From Achatina immaculata (Eukaryota; Mollusca; Gastropoda; Stylommatophora; Achatinidae), in NCBI GenBank assembly GCA_009760885.1, contig CM019701.1, positions 13,847,963-13,911,962 on the forward strand: a stretch of 64,000 bases of DNA. Reading direction: 5' to 3'. Below the pieces are notes generated by a model that searched no databases, was not told where the DNA came from, and worked only from the letters and a program-made list of their open reading frames with translations. Made by a program: the position numbers and the translations under genes. Positions 37,271 to 48,839 of this stretch are shown piece after piece (the first letter of the stretch is position 1; every line of letters begins with the position of its first letter).

Positions 37271-40200
37271 GTTATATACTTAACAAACATATACTGAATA
37301 ATACTGTGTACCTGCATCGACTAGAAGTCAAGATACTGTATATATAGAGAAATGTATACATATATTTATACACTGTATTTCAGATACTGTACCAGGCAAG
37401 GTAATTTATGGGTTAAGTAGGTTAACACTATACATATGCTAATAAAGTATGTAATATTTTGGAAAGAAAATTAAACAGAGAGAGAACGCTACCACACTCA
37501 AGTGATGCATGATACACTAGACTAGATGCTGCTAACTACAAGCCGAACTGTTATACGGCAAAAGTTTTTTATTTGTACGAGGGAGAATTGAAAACTTACG
37601 CGCTATAACCACAGCGGATATAAGCTGACGCAATATGACACGTTGGCAACGGCTGATGGACTGCGCTCTGCCGTTAGTCAAGTTCAAGGGAAAATTCACA
37701 TCATAACTATTTAAAATATAACACTACATATATAAGCCAGTAAAAGAGGCGTTTACTATGACTACCAAGACTTTATGTATTTTAGCATGAAGCATGAGAT
37801 ACACGTGTTCCATGTGGGTAGCTGTTTAATTCGCCATATCCATTTACTACGTCTTGTTCCCCGATAGGGATTTTTGTACTTTTAATGACATCACGGGATC
37901 ACAGACGTCTATGCATTAAAACATTATTCGGGAGATGCCTGCTTTTGTTCGGCAGTCTGGCACGGTACATGAACAAAAGACCTCACCACCAAAATGTTGC
38001 ACGGTCTTCAATTTTGGCTCTCGGTTCTTCCTCAGATAACTAAGCAAAGCAACGAACCGTCGTTCTTAATATGGGACGGTCTTCTCCAAACTCCTTCGAC
38101 GTCTTCGAGGCCGATATAAACAGTGAAACTCACACAATGAAACAAGAACATGATTTGTACCGACTGGACCTCCATGTTTCTTTCCCGAGGGGTCTTTGTT
38201 AAATTTCAAGCACAAGCAAATTTAACGATCAGCAGAACAGTGAGAATAAAACATACACTGTTCTGGCTAAACAACTTTGTTCTGTTCTGTTTCAGTTACT
38301 GTGTGCGCCTGAAAGTGACAGGCAAGGTGATTTAATTGACTAGAAACAGATTGACGCTGGCGGACATGTTTCATGTTTCAATTTGAACGTCGTTCTTGCT
38401 GGAAACACGAGATTGTCTGTGTATGTACTTAGACTAACATCTCGCTCTTCACGCGGGAGAATTTCACTGCAACCATTTCAGCTGTAGCGTTCGCCCAAGC
38501 CAGTTACAAAATACGAGAAGGTAATGAGAACTTAGCCTTTCTGTTAATTCTGACTGCAGTTTATATCAGAAAGAAGGTGAAAACTTTTTTAAAAAATCTC
38601 TCTCTCTCTCTCTAACTGTTGCACAGCAAACGCATCTGAAATACTTGCCATATATTTTGGTGTTTAGGTACGACTAAACAGCTCAATGAATAGAACCTGC
38701 CTTAATCATCATCATGTGCTGCTTGACACTGATGGCTGATTGTAGAATAAACTTTACACTTCTACTGTACTCTATTGTCTTTTGCTTTCAATGGATACTT
38801 GATACAAAGTCTTGGCATCGATCTATTGTCTAATCCACTTTCACAGTTAGAAATGCAGATGTGTTTAACAATGAGATAACGACATAGAGGTGTTCGGAAA
38901 ACAAGAGAAGACGATGTGAAGCACAAGTGAGCGGGCATGTACAGCACAGCTTTATGACAAAAAGGAAAGGTGACTAAAAGATTAAGTAAAAGGGAAAACA
39001 GTAAATAAAAATTATCAAAAGAAAATCCAATATTTCGACAGAATGCCTTTACAAAGGACAAAAGAAAAGATGAAACATAAGAACACACAAAACTTGTACT
39101 TGTACAAACTCCCTGTAACTGCGAGCTGTTTTTTTTCTTTTCAGCCGATGATGTAGAGGTTGTGAGGCGCAGCATCGTATCAGCGTGGGAGCGTGTTATG
39201 GCGACTACTTTTTTCAGTCCCGGTGTACAGCTAAAAGGCAGGGGGTGTGCAATGCTTCTTTAGCAGACTCCACCACCATGGGGACTATGGCGATTCCTGC
39301 CCCGTTAGCCAGGCTAGGCCTGTTACTGGGGGTACCATGGAGAGGTGGGACAGGGTCTTGGTCAGCTATGGGTCGCTAACTCTGACGCTGGCATATCAGC
39401 TATGGGTAGTTGACTGCCTCAATAGGCGTCACTCCCAACACACAAAATAAAACACAAAAAAAAAGAATAACAGAAGGAGTCTGAGAGACAGAAACGGCAA
39501 AAAATTGGTTTTAAAACGCTGACAAAATAAAGAGATTAACAAAAAATAAGCCATTCGGAGAGTGATTACAATACAAACAAGCTAGAAGGAAATAAATGAC
39601 ATCACCAGAGACAGATACTAATTCAGGGACACATTATGACAAAGATACGTCAACATTCAGAAAATCAGATTGATTAAGATAATAAAATAAAGATTTATTT
39701 AATAAGCACAGAATCAAATGTGTTCACGTGTGAGAGATCAGGTTATACTGTAAGCACTGACAAGATGTACGGCGCTGAAAGTTGAAGCAAACAGAGGCAC
39801 ATAAAAAATGACACTGAAACATGTAAATATTAACAATGACAGGCGGTAATAGTAATCGAGAAAGAAAAGGGGAAAAAAACCCTGATGCTAGCAAGTGAGA
39901 ATTTGCTCGGATGCGTTTTAGTATAAGGGAGAAATTTAAAACCCACGTAAGTGAATAGCGTGATCTAGTGATGGATGAGTGCATGTGTGATGACTCATGC
40001 TGTTGGTATTGACAGCTAAACATACAACAATATACAAATACTTCACGCTGACATTAAACTCTACACAAAAGAACAGGTCCAAGCATAAGTCCAACTCCAA
40101 GATCTCATATTTGTTTACCACCATGTTTAATCACTTTTTGGTGTAAACAGATAATAGCCATGTACACTTCCATATTTGCATTCTCTAGCTTTCACATAGT

Positions 40201-40774
40201 TGTTCTCCGTCCAAAGTCAAGTAAAAAAGCGCCCCCCCCCCCCCCCCATGAGCAAGTTCATTAACAACTCAGTCACGTGACTGTGTGACCAACGTTCATA
40301 TCATCACGCTTAGACTTTTTTAAAAGTAAGACCTGACCAGCCACGACACACCTAGCATCCTATGTACTGATATAAATCGATAAACAAATTTATGAGAAAC
40401 TGTCCCGAGAAACCTGCATCACAAACATAAAACATGAATCTAATGGTAGAGAAAGACATGACGACCACTGGGAAAGTGTGTGTAGTCCAGAAGTAATTTC
40501 ACCCATAAACTATTTCAGACAGACCGACACACTCTGCAAAGCATGGAGAAAGACTGTATGCTACCCCGTAACATCAGGAACAGAGAAGCACTTAAAAGCA
40601 AGAAGACTGACTGCATTGTTAAAACACTTCACATTACTTCAGAATCCACCCTTTCTACAGTTTATATTTAAACCACATTAATTTCTTTTTTTATTATTAT
40701 TACTATGATATCAGTGTAAAGTATTTAACAATGAACACAATTTCTGAGATTAGTTTCGATGATGGAAAACTTAC
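37271..40774. other. Intronic sequence, mostly unrecognised
   Basis: Around 37575-37690 there is a mariner-like end (tacgagggagaattgaaaac) without a partner. At 39150-39460 a GC-richer block ends in an A-rich tail (aaaataaaacacaaaaaaaa), possibly an unknown retrosequence. A (CT)n tract lies at about 38597-38612, and a C-run at about 40232-40247. Confidence 0.35.
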
Positions 40775-40814
40775 ATGATAAACAATGACAATGTTCACGC
40801 TAAATATCACGGCG
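40775..40814 (-). CDS. Putative 40-nt exon with hydrophobic peptide
   Basis: Read from 40814 down it starts CGCCGTGATATTTAGC after the acceptor ctcatcttgctttcag and ends before the donor gtaagt. Only one frame is open: AVIFSVNIVIVYH, with one leading base. The peptide is hydrophobic, like part of a membrane helix. A similar start (ttcag then CGCCGT) occurs at about 39765-39775 on the same strand, possibly a decayed duplicate. Unproven. Confidence 0.3.
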
Positions 40815-40984
40815 CTGAAAGCAAGATGAGATACGGGAGAGAGTACACTCAAACGTCCGGGAATCTTACATGAACGATATTTTAAACAATTAAAAAAGCA
40901 CTCTTTGTGACTGAACACTCAGAGTGTAAAAAAAAAACAAGCAGAAAAATATAGCAATTAGTCATTTTAAAAGCCTGTTATATG

Positions 40985-41850
40985 CGATCTAAATATCATT
41001 ATAGCGTCAAAGATGTTATATACACGTATAATCTAAATATCAGTATGACGTCAAAGATATTATATATAATCCAAATCTCAACATGAGTCAATTATGTTAT
41101 ATATAACCTAAATCTCAGTATGGCGTCAAAGATGTTATCTTATATCCTTCCCGTGCCGTTAGACGTCACATAGGGCTCGCAAAGTAGTTCGCCAATATTT
41201 CCTGTCTTCGGCAAGTCTTTCAACCTCAACAAAGGATTTTATGCCTGTTAACTTGGCCTCTCTTAATAATGTTCTCTTCAGAGTTTCACGCGGTCTGCCT
41301 CTTTTTCTTCGGCCTGTTGTGTTCCACTTGATAGCTTGTTTTGGGATTATGTTATATATACTCTAAATCTCAGTATGGCGTCAAAGATGTTATATATACT
41401 CTAAATCTCAGTACGGTTTCAAAGATGTTATATATACTCTAAATCTCAGCATGGCATCAAAGATGTTATATATAATCCAAATCTCAGTATGACGTCAAAG
41501 ATGTTATATGCGATCTAAATCTGAGTATGACGTCAAAGATGTTTTACATAAAATAAATCTCAGTATGACGTCAAAGATATTATATATAACCTAAATCTCA
41601 GTATGGCTTCAAAGATGTTATATATACTCTAAATCTCAGTATAGCATCAAAGATGTTATATATAATCCAAATCTCAGTATGACGTCAAAGATGTTATATG
41701 CGATCTAAATCTTAATATGGCGTCAAAGATGTTTTATATAAAATAAATCTCAGTATGACGTCAAAGATATTATATATAACCTAAATCTCAGTATGACGCC
41801 AAAGATGCTATACAGCATATAATCTAAATCTCAGTATTACGTGAAAGATA
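40985..41850. repeat. 38-bp minisatellite with CRE octamers
   Basis: Unit of about 38 bp: gatgttatatatactctaaa + tctcagtatggcgtcaaa. Six units contain tgacgtca, the palindromic CRE/ATF octamer. From about 41500 a five-unit block of roughly 190 bp is repeated. A LINE fragment interrupts the array at 41133-41346. Confidence 0.92.
41133..41346 (-). mobile_element. Family A LINE 3' end inside the 38-bp array
   Basis: About 213 bp matching the end of the 5223-8074 element (GRRKRGRPRE tail to ...ggatataagataac), flanked by atgttat on both sides (about 41126-41132 and 41347-41353), the array's own sequence. The insertion is therefore later than the array's origin. Confidence 0.85.
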
Positions 41851-43389
41851 CAACTCCTAACAACACCACTCTTGTTGAACCTAACGAAATGAAGTGCCTA
41901 ATGACAGACTGGAACAGACACACACAAAAAGAGATAGGAAAGCTTGGTCGTAATAACACAAGTAAAGCAGCAAGCAAAAAAAGGAGAAAAGTGAATGCGG
42001 ACCTGTATATCATATGAAGACGAGGTGTTGAAAGTAGGCAGAACCGGTGCGTTACAGCAGGATTGTGGGAGCGAAGGAAAGAGAACAGACCACAAGAATA
42101 TGAGTCAACTGTGATAACAAACTTGGATTAGCTTAGTATAATAGTGAATAAGATATAAATTAAAAAAAACAACAAAATAAGCTCTCTGGGGCTTTTAGCT
42201 ATATAAATGACCAGAACAAATTCAGTTTCCGCATTGTTTTAGCAACTGCAAGAACATAATATATACTAGATATATATGGAGAAACTCCGTATACTAGATA
42301 TATACATGGAGAAACTCCGAGATCCGTTTCTAGGAGTGGCTCAGGTTGAGAACGCTATGCTCACAGCACGTAAACGTACGCTGGTTACGTAAATAAAATT
42401 ACTTCTTTCTATCCTCACAGACGGTTAAAAAAAACTCTTAAAAAACCCTGGGATGTAAATGTTAATCTGAAAGTTTCAACATAGGAGCGGCCGCAGCTGT
42501 GTCAGAACAAACGCAGTCATTGTCGTGCTAAATCTTATACTGTGATCTGAACCTTCCAACTGGCATAACTGTCATATTTTGTACTACGCGTCAACGAAGC
42601 TCGCCCGAAAGCTTTTTTTTTTTCGGAGAAATCACTCAAGTCTTATCAAACAGGACGTTAAAACTGGCCACTCTTCTTTATGGAATAGGTAGAATTTTAC
42701 TCGTTGCCTGTTGTCACGGCGACAGTCAGCTTCGTTAGTGAAAACTGCTACACGATTTTAGAAATTCCTGAGCATCTTGGTCAATCGCATACACACACAA
42801 AACTTAGATTTAGAGACTTTATAGAGGTGAGAAATGATTATAAATATTTACTTTCTACTGATTGACAGTTTTACCTTTCCTTTGTTTTGATTCCACTAAT
42901 TATGAGAAATATGTGTTCCATGTTAAAGACTGTTTTACCTTTCCTTTGTTTTGATTCCACTAATTATGAGAAATATGTGTTCCATGTTAAAGATTGTTTG
43001 ACATGACTAGCTAACCTTCTGGACAGACATTTACATTTCTACAGTGGGGCATTACAAGGATTAAACAAGGGGTTACAGACTTTTTGTAAAACCTAGTAAC
43101 TTCCATATTCTTTTTAGTCGGTTTTTTTTTTTTTGGTCTGCTCAGAACTGGCAACACTTTTAATGCGACGTCCAACAGTTGGACTGCGGTTATGGAGTCC
43201 GTGTGGTGAGCTCTCTGGGCAATAAGCTTCGGGTATTTAAAATCAATAAACTATCACAGGTAGATTCAGCGACATTTACGTACAGGTCTTGAGATATCTA
43301 CTTCATTTACATGCTGATCTTTATTGATTATGCAGGATCGCGAGCAGCATAAAATTCGATAAGACTTCAGACCGTCAGAACTAACAAGT
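41851..43389. other. Intronic sequence with two small tandem duplications
   Basis: A 29-bp duplication (tactagatatata...ggagaaactccg) lies at about 42267-42322 and a 65-bp duplication at 42866-42930/42931-42995. Otherwise no feature recognised. Confidence 0.5.
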
Positions 43390-43620
43390 GGCTGTGTTAC
43401 TTCTAGCTATTGTGTTATTGTCTCTCGTTAACTGTGTTTCTACTTATTGTGTTACTGTCTCTAGTTAACTATGTTTCTAGCTATTGTGTTACTGTCTCTA
43501 GTTAACTGTGTTTCTAGCCATTGTGTTACTCTCTATAGTTAACTGCGTTTCTAGTTATTGTGTTACTGTCTGTAGTTACTGTGTTTCTAATTATGTTACT
43601 GTATTTTGTTACTGTGCTGT
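43390..43620. repeat. Minisatellite of about 36 bp, five to six units
   Basis: Repeats of attgtgttactgtctctagt plus taactgtgtttctagc, shortening to the right. Confidence 0.9.
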
Positions 43621-43834
43621 GTTTTTTTTTACTATTGTTTCTGCTGGAAACAATCATCCTGGACGGGAACGGAATGAACATTATTAACATGATCTAGAAA
43701 GGTTTTAAAATATGTTTATATATTCTCTAATTCTAACAAGTTTCAGTGCCTCTGACAACCCTAAAAGAAAGATATTCATAACATCAACATAATGAATTTC
43801 AGTCATGAATGTAAGGCAGTCAGATAGATAGACA

Positions 43835-44290
43835 TTCACTCATGTGACACATTCTTTCCAGAACATTGTTCCTCTCACAGCCTCTCTGAATGTAATATGG
43901 TCTTGCGCAAGTTGACCAGCGCCTCGCAGTGGCACATTCAGTCTTTCCGTGATGTCCTGAGTCCACCTACGGCGAGCTCGTCCCTCTTTTGCCAGGCACT
44001 ATACCTTCTACTATCAGCCTCTCCAAGCTGTTGTGTTTCTTGATGTGGTTGAAATTTCTCAGCTTTCTAATTTTTATGGTGTTAACAAGCCAGTTTTCTG
44101 CGACACCAAATCTCATCAATATCTCTTTATTTGATTTTCGTTCTATCCATGATATTCTAAGTGCCCTTCTATAACATTTCATCTCAAATGCTGTTATTCT
44201 CTTTTCTTTTTCTCTGTTGTTAAGTGTCCACGTTTCACATCCGTATGCTGCCACTGGGAATATGTAAGCTCTTACTTAGTAATCGTAACT
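43835..44290 (-). pseudogene. BovB/RTE-like LINE C-terminus, separate subfamily
   Basis: The minus frame reads YIFPVAAYGCETWTLNNREK, then ITAFEMKCYRRALRISWIER and NSLERLIVEGIVPGKRG; after a frameshift comes RRRWTQDITERLNVP. This is the same domain order as the 56022-57072 copy but diverged in sequence. The tail lies near 43840. No clear target-site duplication. Confidence 0.8.
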
Positions 44291-44479
44291 TTGTTTTCTT
44301 GCTGGTACTTTGCCACATACTGTTCATATTGTAGATAGACAGACAGAAAGAGAAATATGATGGAGGGAAACAAACACACAGGTACATACACAGATAAGTT
44401 TATTTCATGACACTTTAGCATAGGACAGTAAGGCAGAAGTGAAGAGGAAAGCTTACGTATAGCGGCACCAACAAATGGA
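44291..44479. other. Short spacer
   Basis: Nothing recognised. Confidence 0.4.
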
Positions 44480-44656
44480 CATATTCACAGACAAGTAAGA
44501 TAACAAATATTGTAGGATTAAACCTCGAAAAAATCGTAGACAAAGCTTTGTCTACGATTTTTTGAGGTTTAATCCTACAATATTTGTTATCTTACTTTAC
44601 CGTACCAAAACCTCGTAGTTTCCTATTTATAAAAAATTGTTCCATATTCACAGACA
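44480..44656. repeat. Palindromic insert flanked by 14-bp direct repeats
   Basis: The direct repeat catattcacagaca lies at 44480-44493 and 44643-44656. Between them, arms 44493-44545 and 44546-44597 are reverse complements with one 1-nt indel and no loop (centre gacaaagctttgtc), followed by about 45 unpaired nt. As RNA it would form a hairpin of about 52 bp. Confidence 0.9.
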
Positions 44657-45045
44657 TAGCGTGTGAACAAAAAACAACATAGCGTGTTTAAGAACCACAG
44701 AACACTACAATATTTCGAGTAACATATGGTTTAGCAACTGAGTCCCTTGCAAGATCCGGAAATGAAGACACACAAAAAGACAAAGTGGGCGTGGCGGTCA
44801 TTATGTCCTTGTGTTAATGTGAGCTTCCTTAACAATGAATTCGATTATCACAAACTCTACTATTTCACTACTGATAAACACTGCTAGCGTTAACAAACCG
44901 AGAATATATGTTAAAAACGGTTTTCAGTTAGTTTTTCACTGGATCATTTCAATATTAGCAGCACCGAAAAGATGTAGCGAAAGTGAAATCGTTTTCTTCT
45001 ACCAATTCTTCTGAAATAAATGAATTGATCACTTTTCTTATGTGT
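44657..45045. other. Intronic sequence, no feature recognised
   Basis: No motif or repeat recognised. Confidence 0.4.
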
Positions 45046-45056
45046 ATTCTTTACTT

Positions 45057-45334
45057 AGGGGCCGGCTAGCGTAGTGGTTAGAGCACTCGTCTAGCAACCA
45101 AACGGTCGAGGGTTCGAATCCCCAGCTGAGCGGGATTTTTTTTTCCGACCAATACGGCCCTGAGGTCGACCCAGCCTCGTAAAATGGGTACCAGAGAAAA
45201 TCTGGGAAGTAAAGGCAGCGAGGAAAGGAACTGGTCACCCTACCTCACACGCTGATGACCCAGCATAATGAGGTCTCTAACGCTTCACCCCCTACGGCAT
45301 TTGAAATGCTATGGGACTATCTTTACTTTTTTAA
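45057..45334 (+). mobile_element. tRNA-derived SINE, plus strand, near complete
   Basis: Flanked by the 11-bp duplication attctttactt (45046-45056 and 45335-45345). The head has tagcgtagtggttagagcac (A box) and gggttcgaatcccc (B box). The body contains atgggtacc, also seen in the minus-strand SINEs, and the 3' end is gggactatctttactttttt, close to their ttacctttaccttt end. Its promoter boxes are intact. It is a SINE and not a tRNA gene, since the body continues about 200 bp past the tRNA-like part. Confidence 0.9.
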
Positions 45335-45345
45335 ATTCTTTACTT

Positions 45346-45680
45346 CATCGTTTATCTTCCTTTTAGATGACTCATATTAAAATCAATTTCGAAAGTAGTC
45401 CGATGTTTGTGAAACTTTTTTTCTTTAATTGACTGTTATATTTTCTCGTATCACCTGAGAAGACTTTCGGCCTAAATATTGGTTGTGTTTAAAGCATTTT
45501 GCATTCTTTCATTTTTTAAAATTTCCTCTCTAATCTCATAACAGCTTCCTTACATACCATCTCCATAAAGACAGTTTCATAGTCACTGTAACAGTCATGA
45601 AAGAATAAGGAATTCATTTATTTCAGAAGAATTTGTAGCAGAAAACGAGTTCACTTTCGCTACATCTTTTCGTTGCTGCT
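45346..45680. other. Spacer with a Penelope-like 3' motif
   Basis: Contains cctgagaagactttcggcct followed by aaatattgg at about 45454-45482, resembling the motif in the Penelope-like element at 34522. Otherwise unrecognised. Confidence 0.4.
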
Positions 45681-45688
45681 ATTATTAT

Positions 45689-46651
45689 CATTCATTTGCA
45701 TGTCCCTTGCGGAACTTTGCCTCCCTAACAGCATTCCTGTAGGCCTCTTGGTTGTGAGCAAGATGACCTGCTGCTGATGCATCCATTTGCAGATCATCAG
45801 CGATGTCTTGCAGCTATCTTCACCTTGGACTTCCCCTCTTTCTCTTTTCCATTATGTACCCTTCCAAGACGGTCTTCTCTAGATTATCATGACGTTTAAT
45901 GTGTCCAAAAATATTTAAGTTTTTTTTCTGTTTAATCCTCTTTACTAGCCAGCCTTCTTCAATATTAAGTTCTTGTAGTATAGATATATTTGTTCTTTTT
46001 TCTGTCCATGATATTTGAAGAACTCTTCTGTAGCATTTACATTCAAAGGCATTTATGTGTTTTCAGCTGTTTTGTTAAGTATCCAGGTCTCACAGGCATA
46101 TGTTGCGATGGGAAAGATGCATGCCCTTAAAAATCTTATTTTTGTAGTTCTGTCTGTTCCTCTTCACGTATTCTTTAGTTGTTTTACTTTCTGAAGAGCG
46201 ACTGATGTCCTTTTAATTTCCCTCATTGTATCTTCATTATTAGTTAGTAGTGATCAAAGATATTCAAAACTCTCCACTTCTTCCAGTTTTTCCTCACTGA
46301 TACATATATCAGCTGCCTTGTTTGTTTTGTCAGTTGTCATCAATTTAGTTTTCTTCGAATTAAGATAGAGGTTCTGCTCTTCGCTGTTCTTACGGACTGA
46401 CATAATTAGTTTTTCCATTCTTTTTTGTGTTGTGGACAGTAATACTGTGTCATCAGCATATCTAATCTCTAGTATTTCAAAACCTTCAATTGTTATGTCA
46501 TCGTAATATTAGTTAAATAAGTAAGGCGACAATATACACCCCTGACGGACCCCTTGTTTTATGTCAAACCAAGTTGTTTCACTATTTATTCTTACTGCTG
46601 CTTGTTGGTCTAGATACAGCAGTGATGTTAAATGTATCAATGTATCAAATG
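45689..46651 (-). pseudogene. BovB-like RTE copy, RT palm to 3' end
   Basis: Flanked by attattat (45681-45688 and about 46652-46659). The minus strand encodes, with breaks, QGVRQGCILSPYLFN-like, RYADDTVLLSTTQK, KQLK..., TYACETWIL-like and GHIKRHDNLEKTVLEG, ending KFRKGHANE. It is homologous to 56022-57072 and 28164-28436. Several stops and frameshifts. Confidence 0.85.
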
Positions 46652-46699
46652 ATTATTATTATGCTTTCATTATTTATATATATATATATATATATATAT

Positions 46700-48000
46700 G
46701 GTCCGGCATAAAGCATAGCTGGATTTAACTGACGCAGTGCGGAGAAACTAAATACGTGTGAAAAAAACATGACATCAGAGATGAAGCAGACAAACGGTCA
46801 TTTTTAACAATGGCTTCTTGGCAAACACAACATCGAGCATTCACCGTTGAAACTTATTTTAAAAGTGGAGAATCGTCTATTACCGTACAACGAAAGTTTC
46901 GTCGCCATTTTGAGTTGCATCCCCATGATAATGTTCCCGATCGGAGGACAAAACAATTTTGAGATGGGTCAAAAAATTTAAGGAAACGCTAACTAACTGC
47001 CTTAATAACAAGTATACTGGTCGTCCAAGAACTCAACAGACACCTGAACGAATTCAAGAAGTTCGCAACACATTGCTGAGTAGCCCTCGGCGATCAGCTG
47101 TTAGGAACACTTTGGCACCTGGCATCCTCTTACTGTTAACAGTGATCTTTATGTGCAGATGCTAACTGAATACTTCATTCCAGACTTGGACAATAGAAAT
47201 AAGAGACTAATAGGGTTTCAACAAGATGGAGCAACTGCCCACACACCCTGTCAGTCTATGGCCATGCTGTGACAAACATTTCCCAATCGTCTTATTTCCA
47301 GATTTGGGAATATTCCTTGGCAGGCAAGGTCACCGGATTTATCGGCCGCAGACTTCTTTTTATGGGGGTATCTCTCAAGAACACGGTGTATGCTTTTCGA
47401 TCACAGTCAAATGCATACCTAAAAGATCGAATCCGACACTGCATTCAAAATATCCCTTTGAACGTGTTAAATAGTGTTATGCAGGAATTTTTAAGACGCC
47501 TGGCTGAATGTATCAAATGTAATGGCGGTCATCTAACCGGCGTAATTTTCAAAACCTAAATATGATTGTCAGTAATAATAAAAAATACCCACTTTCCTGA
47601 GTTTCATTTCACTTTTTAAAAATAAAAACATGTACAGCGCTTATATAACAGTATACTGGAAAGTTTATTGTTACGATGGTTGGATTCTCATAAAAAGGAT
47701 AATCAGGGGTATTTTAATATTTTGACCATTTGATTTAAAGCCCTTGGTATTTTTGTTGTACAAGAGTTCAATTGAAAGGTCAGGGTTGAGACGCTAAATT
47801 CCACGAGATGTTTGATTATTTTTATGAGCTTATCATTGACATGCTTGTAACAGAAAAGTTATTTTCAGAATGTCCTGTGAGTTTTCGTCTGAAGGTCGTA
47901 AACAGGTAGAATCACGGGCTGACTGATTCTTGGGATAGAAAATTGGGGAAGATTTAGGGAAATAGTTAGCACATATTTAAGGAGTGAGAGGACGAGATTG

Positions 48001-48040
<40 letters not shown>

Positions 48041-48839
48041 GATTATGAGATTTGAATGAGCTTGAAATAAATCTCGGTTGAGAATGTGTTACGATCATTG
48101 TTATGCATGATTAGTTGAGAATGTGATTTTTCCTAGCATACAGTGCACTGTGTTAGTGATTTTTGTCATGTAGCTGACTTGTGCACAGAATGCTCCTTTT
48201 GAGGACATTATGAGATTATTTCTCATTATGATTTTAGTAAAGAGTCAGGTAGTTGTTAGTGTCATAATGTCAAGCATTTCTTTTCCTGCCATAACTTTGC
48301 TGAACTAAAGAATGTGAAATTAGTTCCTTTTGGGGATTTTTGTATAGACCTTTGATCTACAGATTTTCTGTGATGAGTGAGAGAATTCTGTGATCATTTC
48401 TGATGCAGTAAGGTGTACTCTTATGTTGTACTACATTTTTTGTATGCTTGTGGCTTTTATGTAGTGTGAGAGTTGGGTTTTCTCCCTTTCCATCTGGCAA
48501 ACTAGTTCTTGCAAGAAAGTCGATTAGCCAGAAACTTTGTATAACGTTATCAATTGTCTCTCACCCTCACCTATCATCACTCATTTTATCCATTAATAAA
48601 GTGTGAGTTTATGTTATTCACACTGGACTTATTCTTCACACTGATCACTGTGTGATGTCCTTGTTAGTATTTCTATAGCAGAAATTTCATGATAGTAATA
48701 CAAATCTTTATAAGTATTGTCGTGTCATAACTAGCGGTCACAGGAATAATAGACAGATGCACGATACATGTATAGATAGTGCACGTCTACACTTATTTAT
48801 TTTCCATTTTTAAGGTCCAGCTATGCTTTATGCCGGACC
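46700..48839 (+). mobile_element. Tc1/mariner-superfamily element with 24-bp TIRs
   Basis: Perfect 24-bp terminal inverted repeats lie at 46700-46723 and 48816-48839 (start ggtccggcataaagcatagc), embedded in TA repeats that fit a TA target. The right end has cag outside the repeat, and a (TA)n tract hides the equivalent on the left. The 2140-bp interior holds a transposase relic in its left 860 bp. The remaining 1.25 kb is non-coding, with a (TA)n at about 48001-48038. Confidence 0.88.
46811..47559 (+). pseudogene. Transposase relic of the 24-bp-TIR element
   Basis: Starts ASWQTQHRAFTVETYFKSGE, an N-terminal helix-turn-helix like that in DUF4817-bearing Tc1/mariner-superfamily transposases, followed by TGRPRTQQTPERIQEVR. 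After about 47105 the sequence jumps to LTEYFIPDLDN and FQQDGATAHT (second catalytic Asp), then RSPDLSAADFFLWGYLK (third acidic position) and NCNGGHL-like GGHLTGVIFKT with a stop. The segment with the first catalytic Asp is deleted, and frameshifts and stops are frequent, so it is inactive. Confidence 0.85.

Noticed and set aside
44518..44582. Palindrome as a transcription terminator or simple MITE
   Set aside because: There is no bacterial context, and the palindrome occupies only part of an insert bounded by 14-bp direct repeats.
45057..45135. tRNA gene suggested by A and B boxes
   Set aside because: The body continues for about 200 bp with a SINE-type end and an 11-bp target-site duplication, and the arms do not fold as a complete tRNA.
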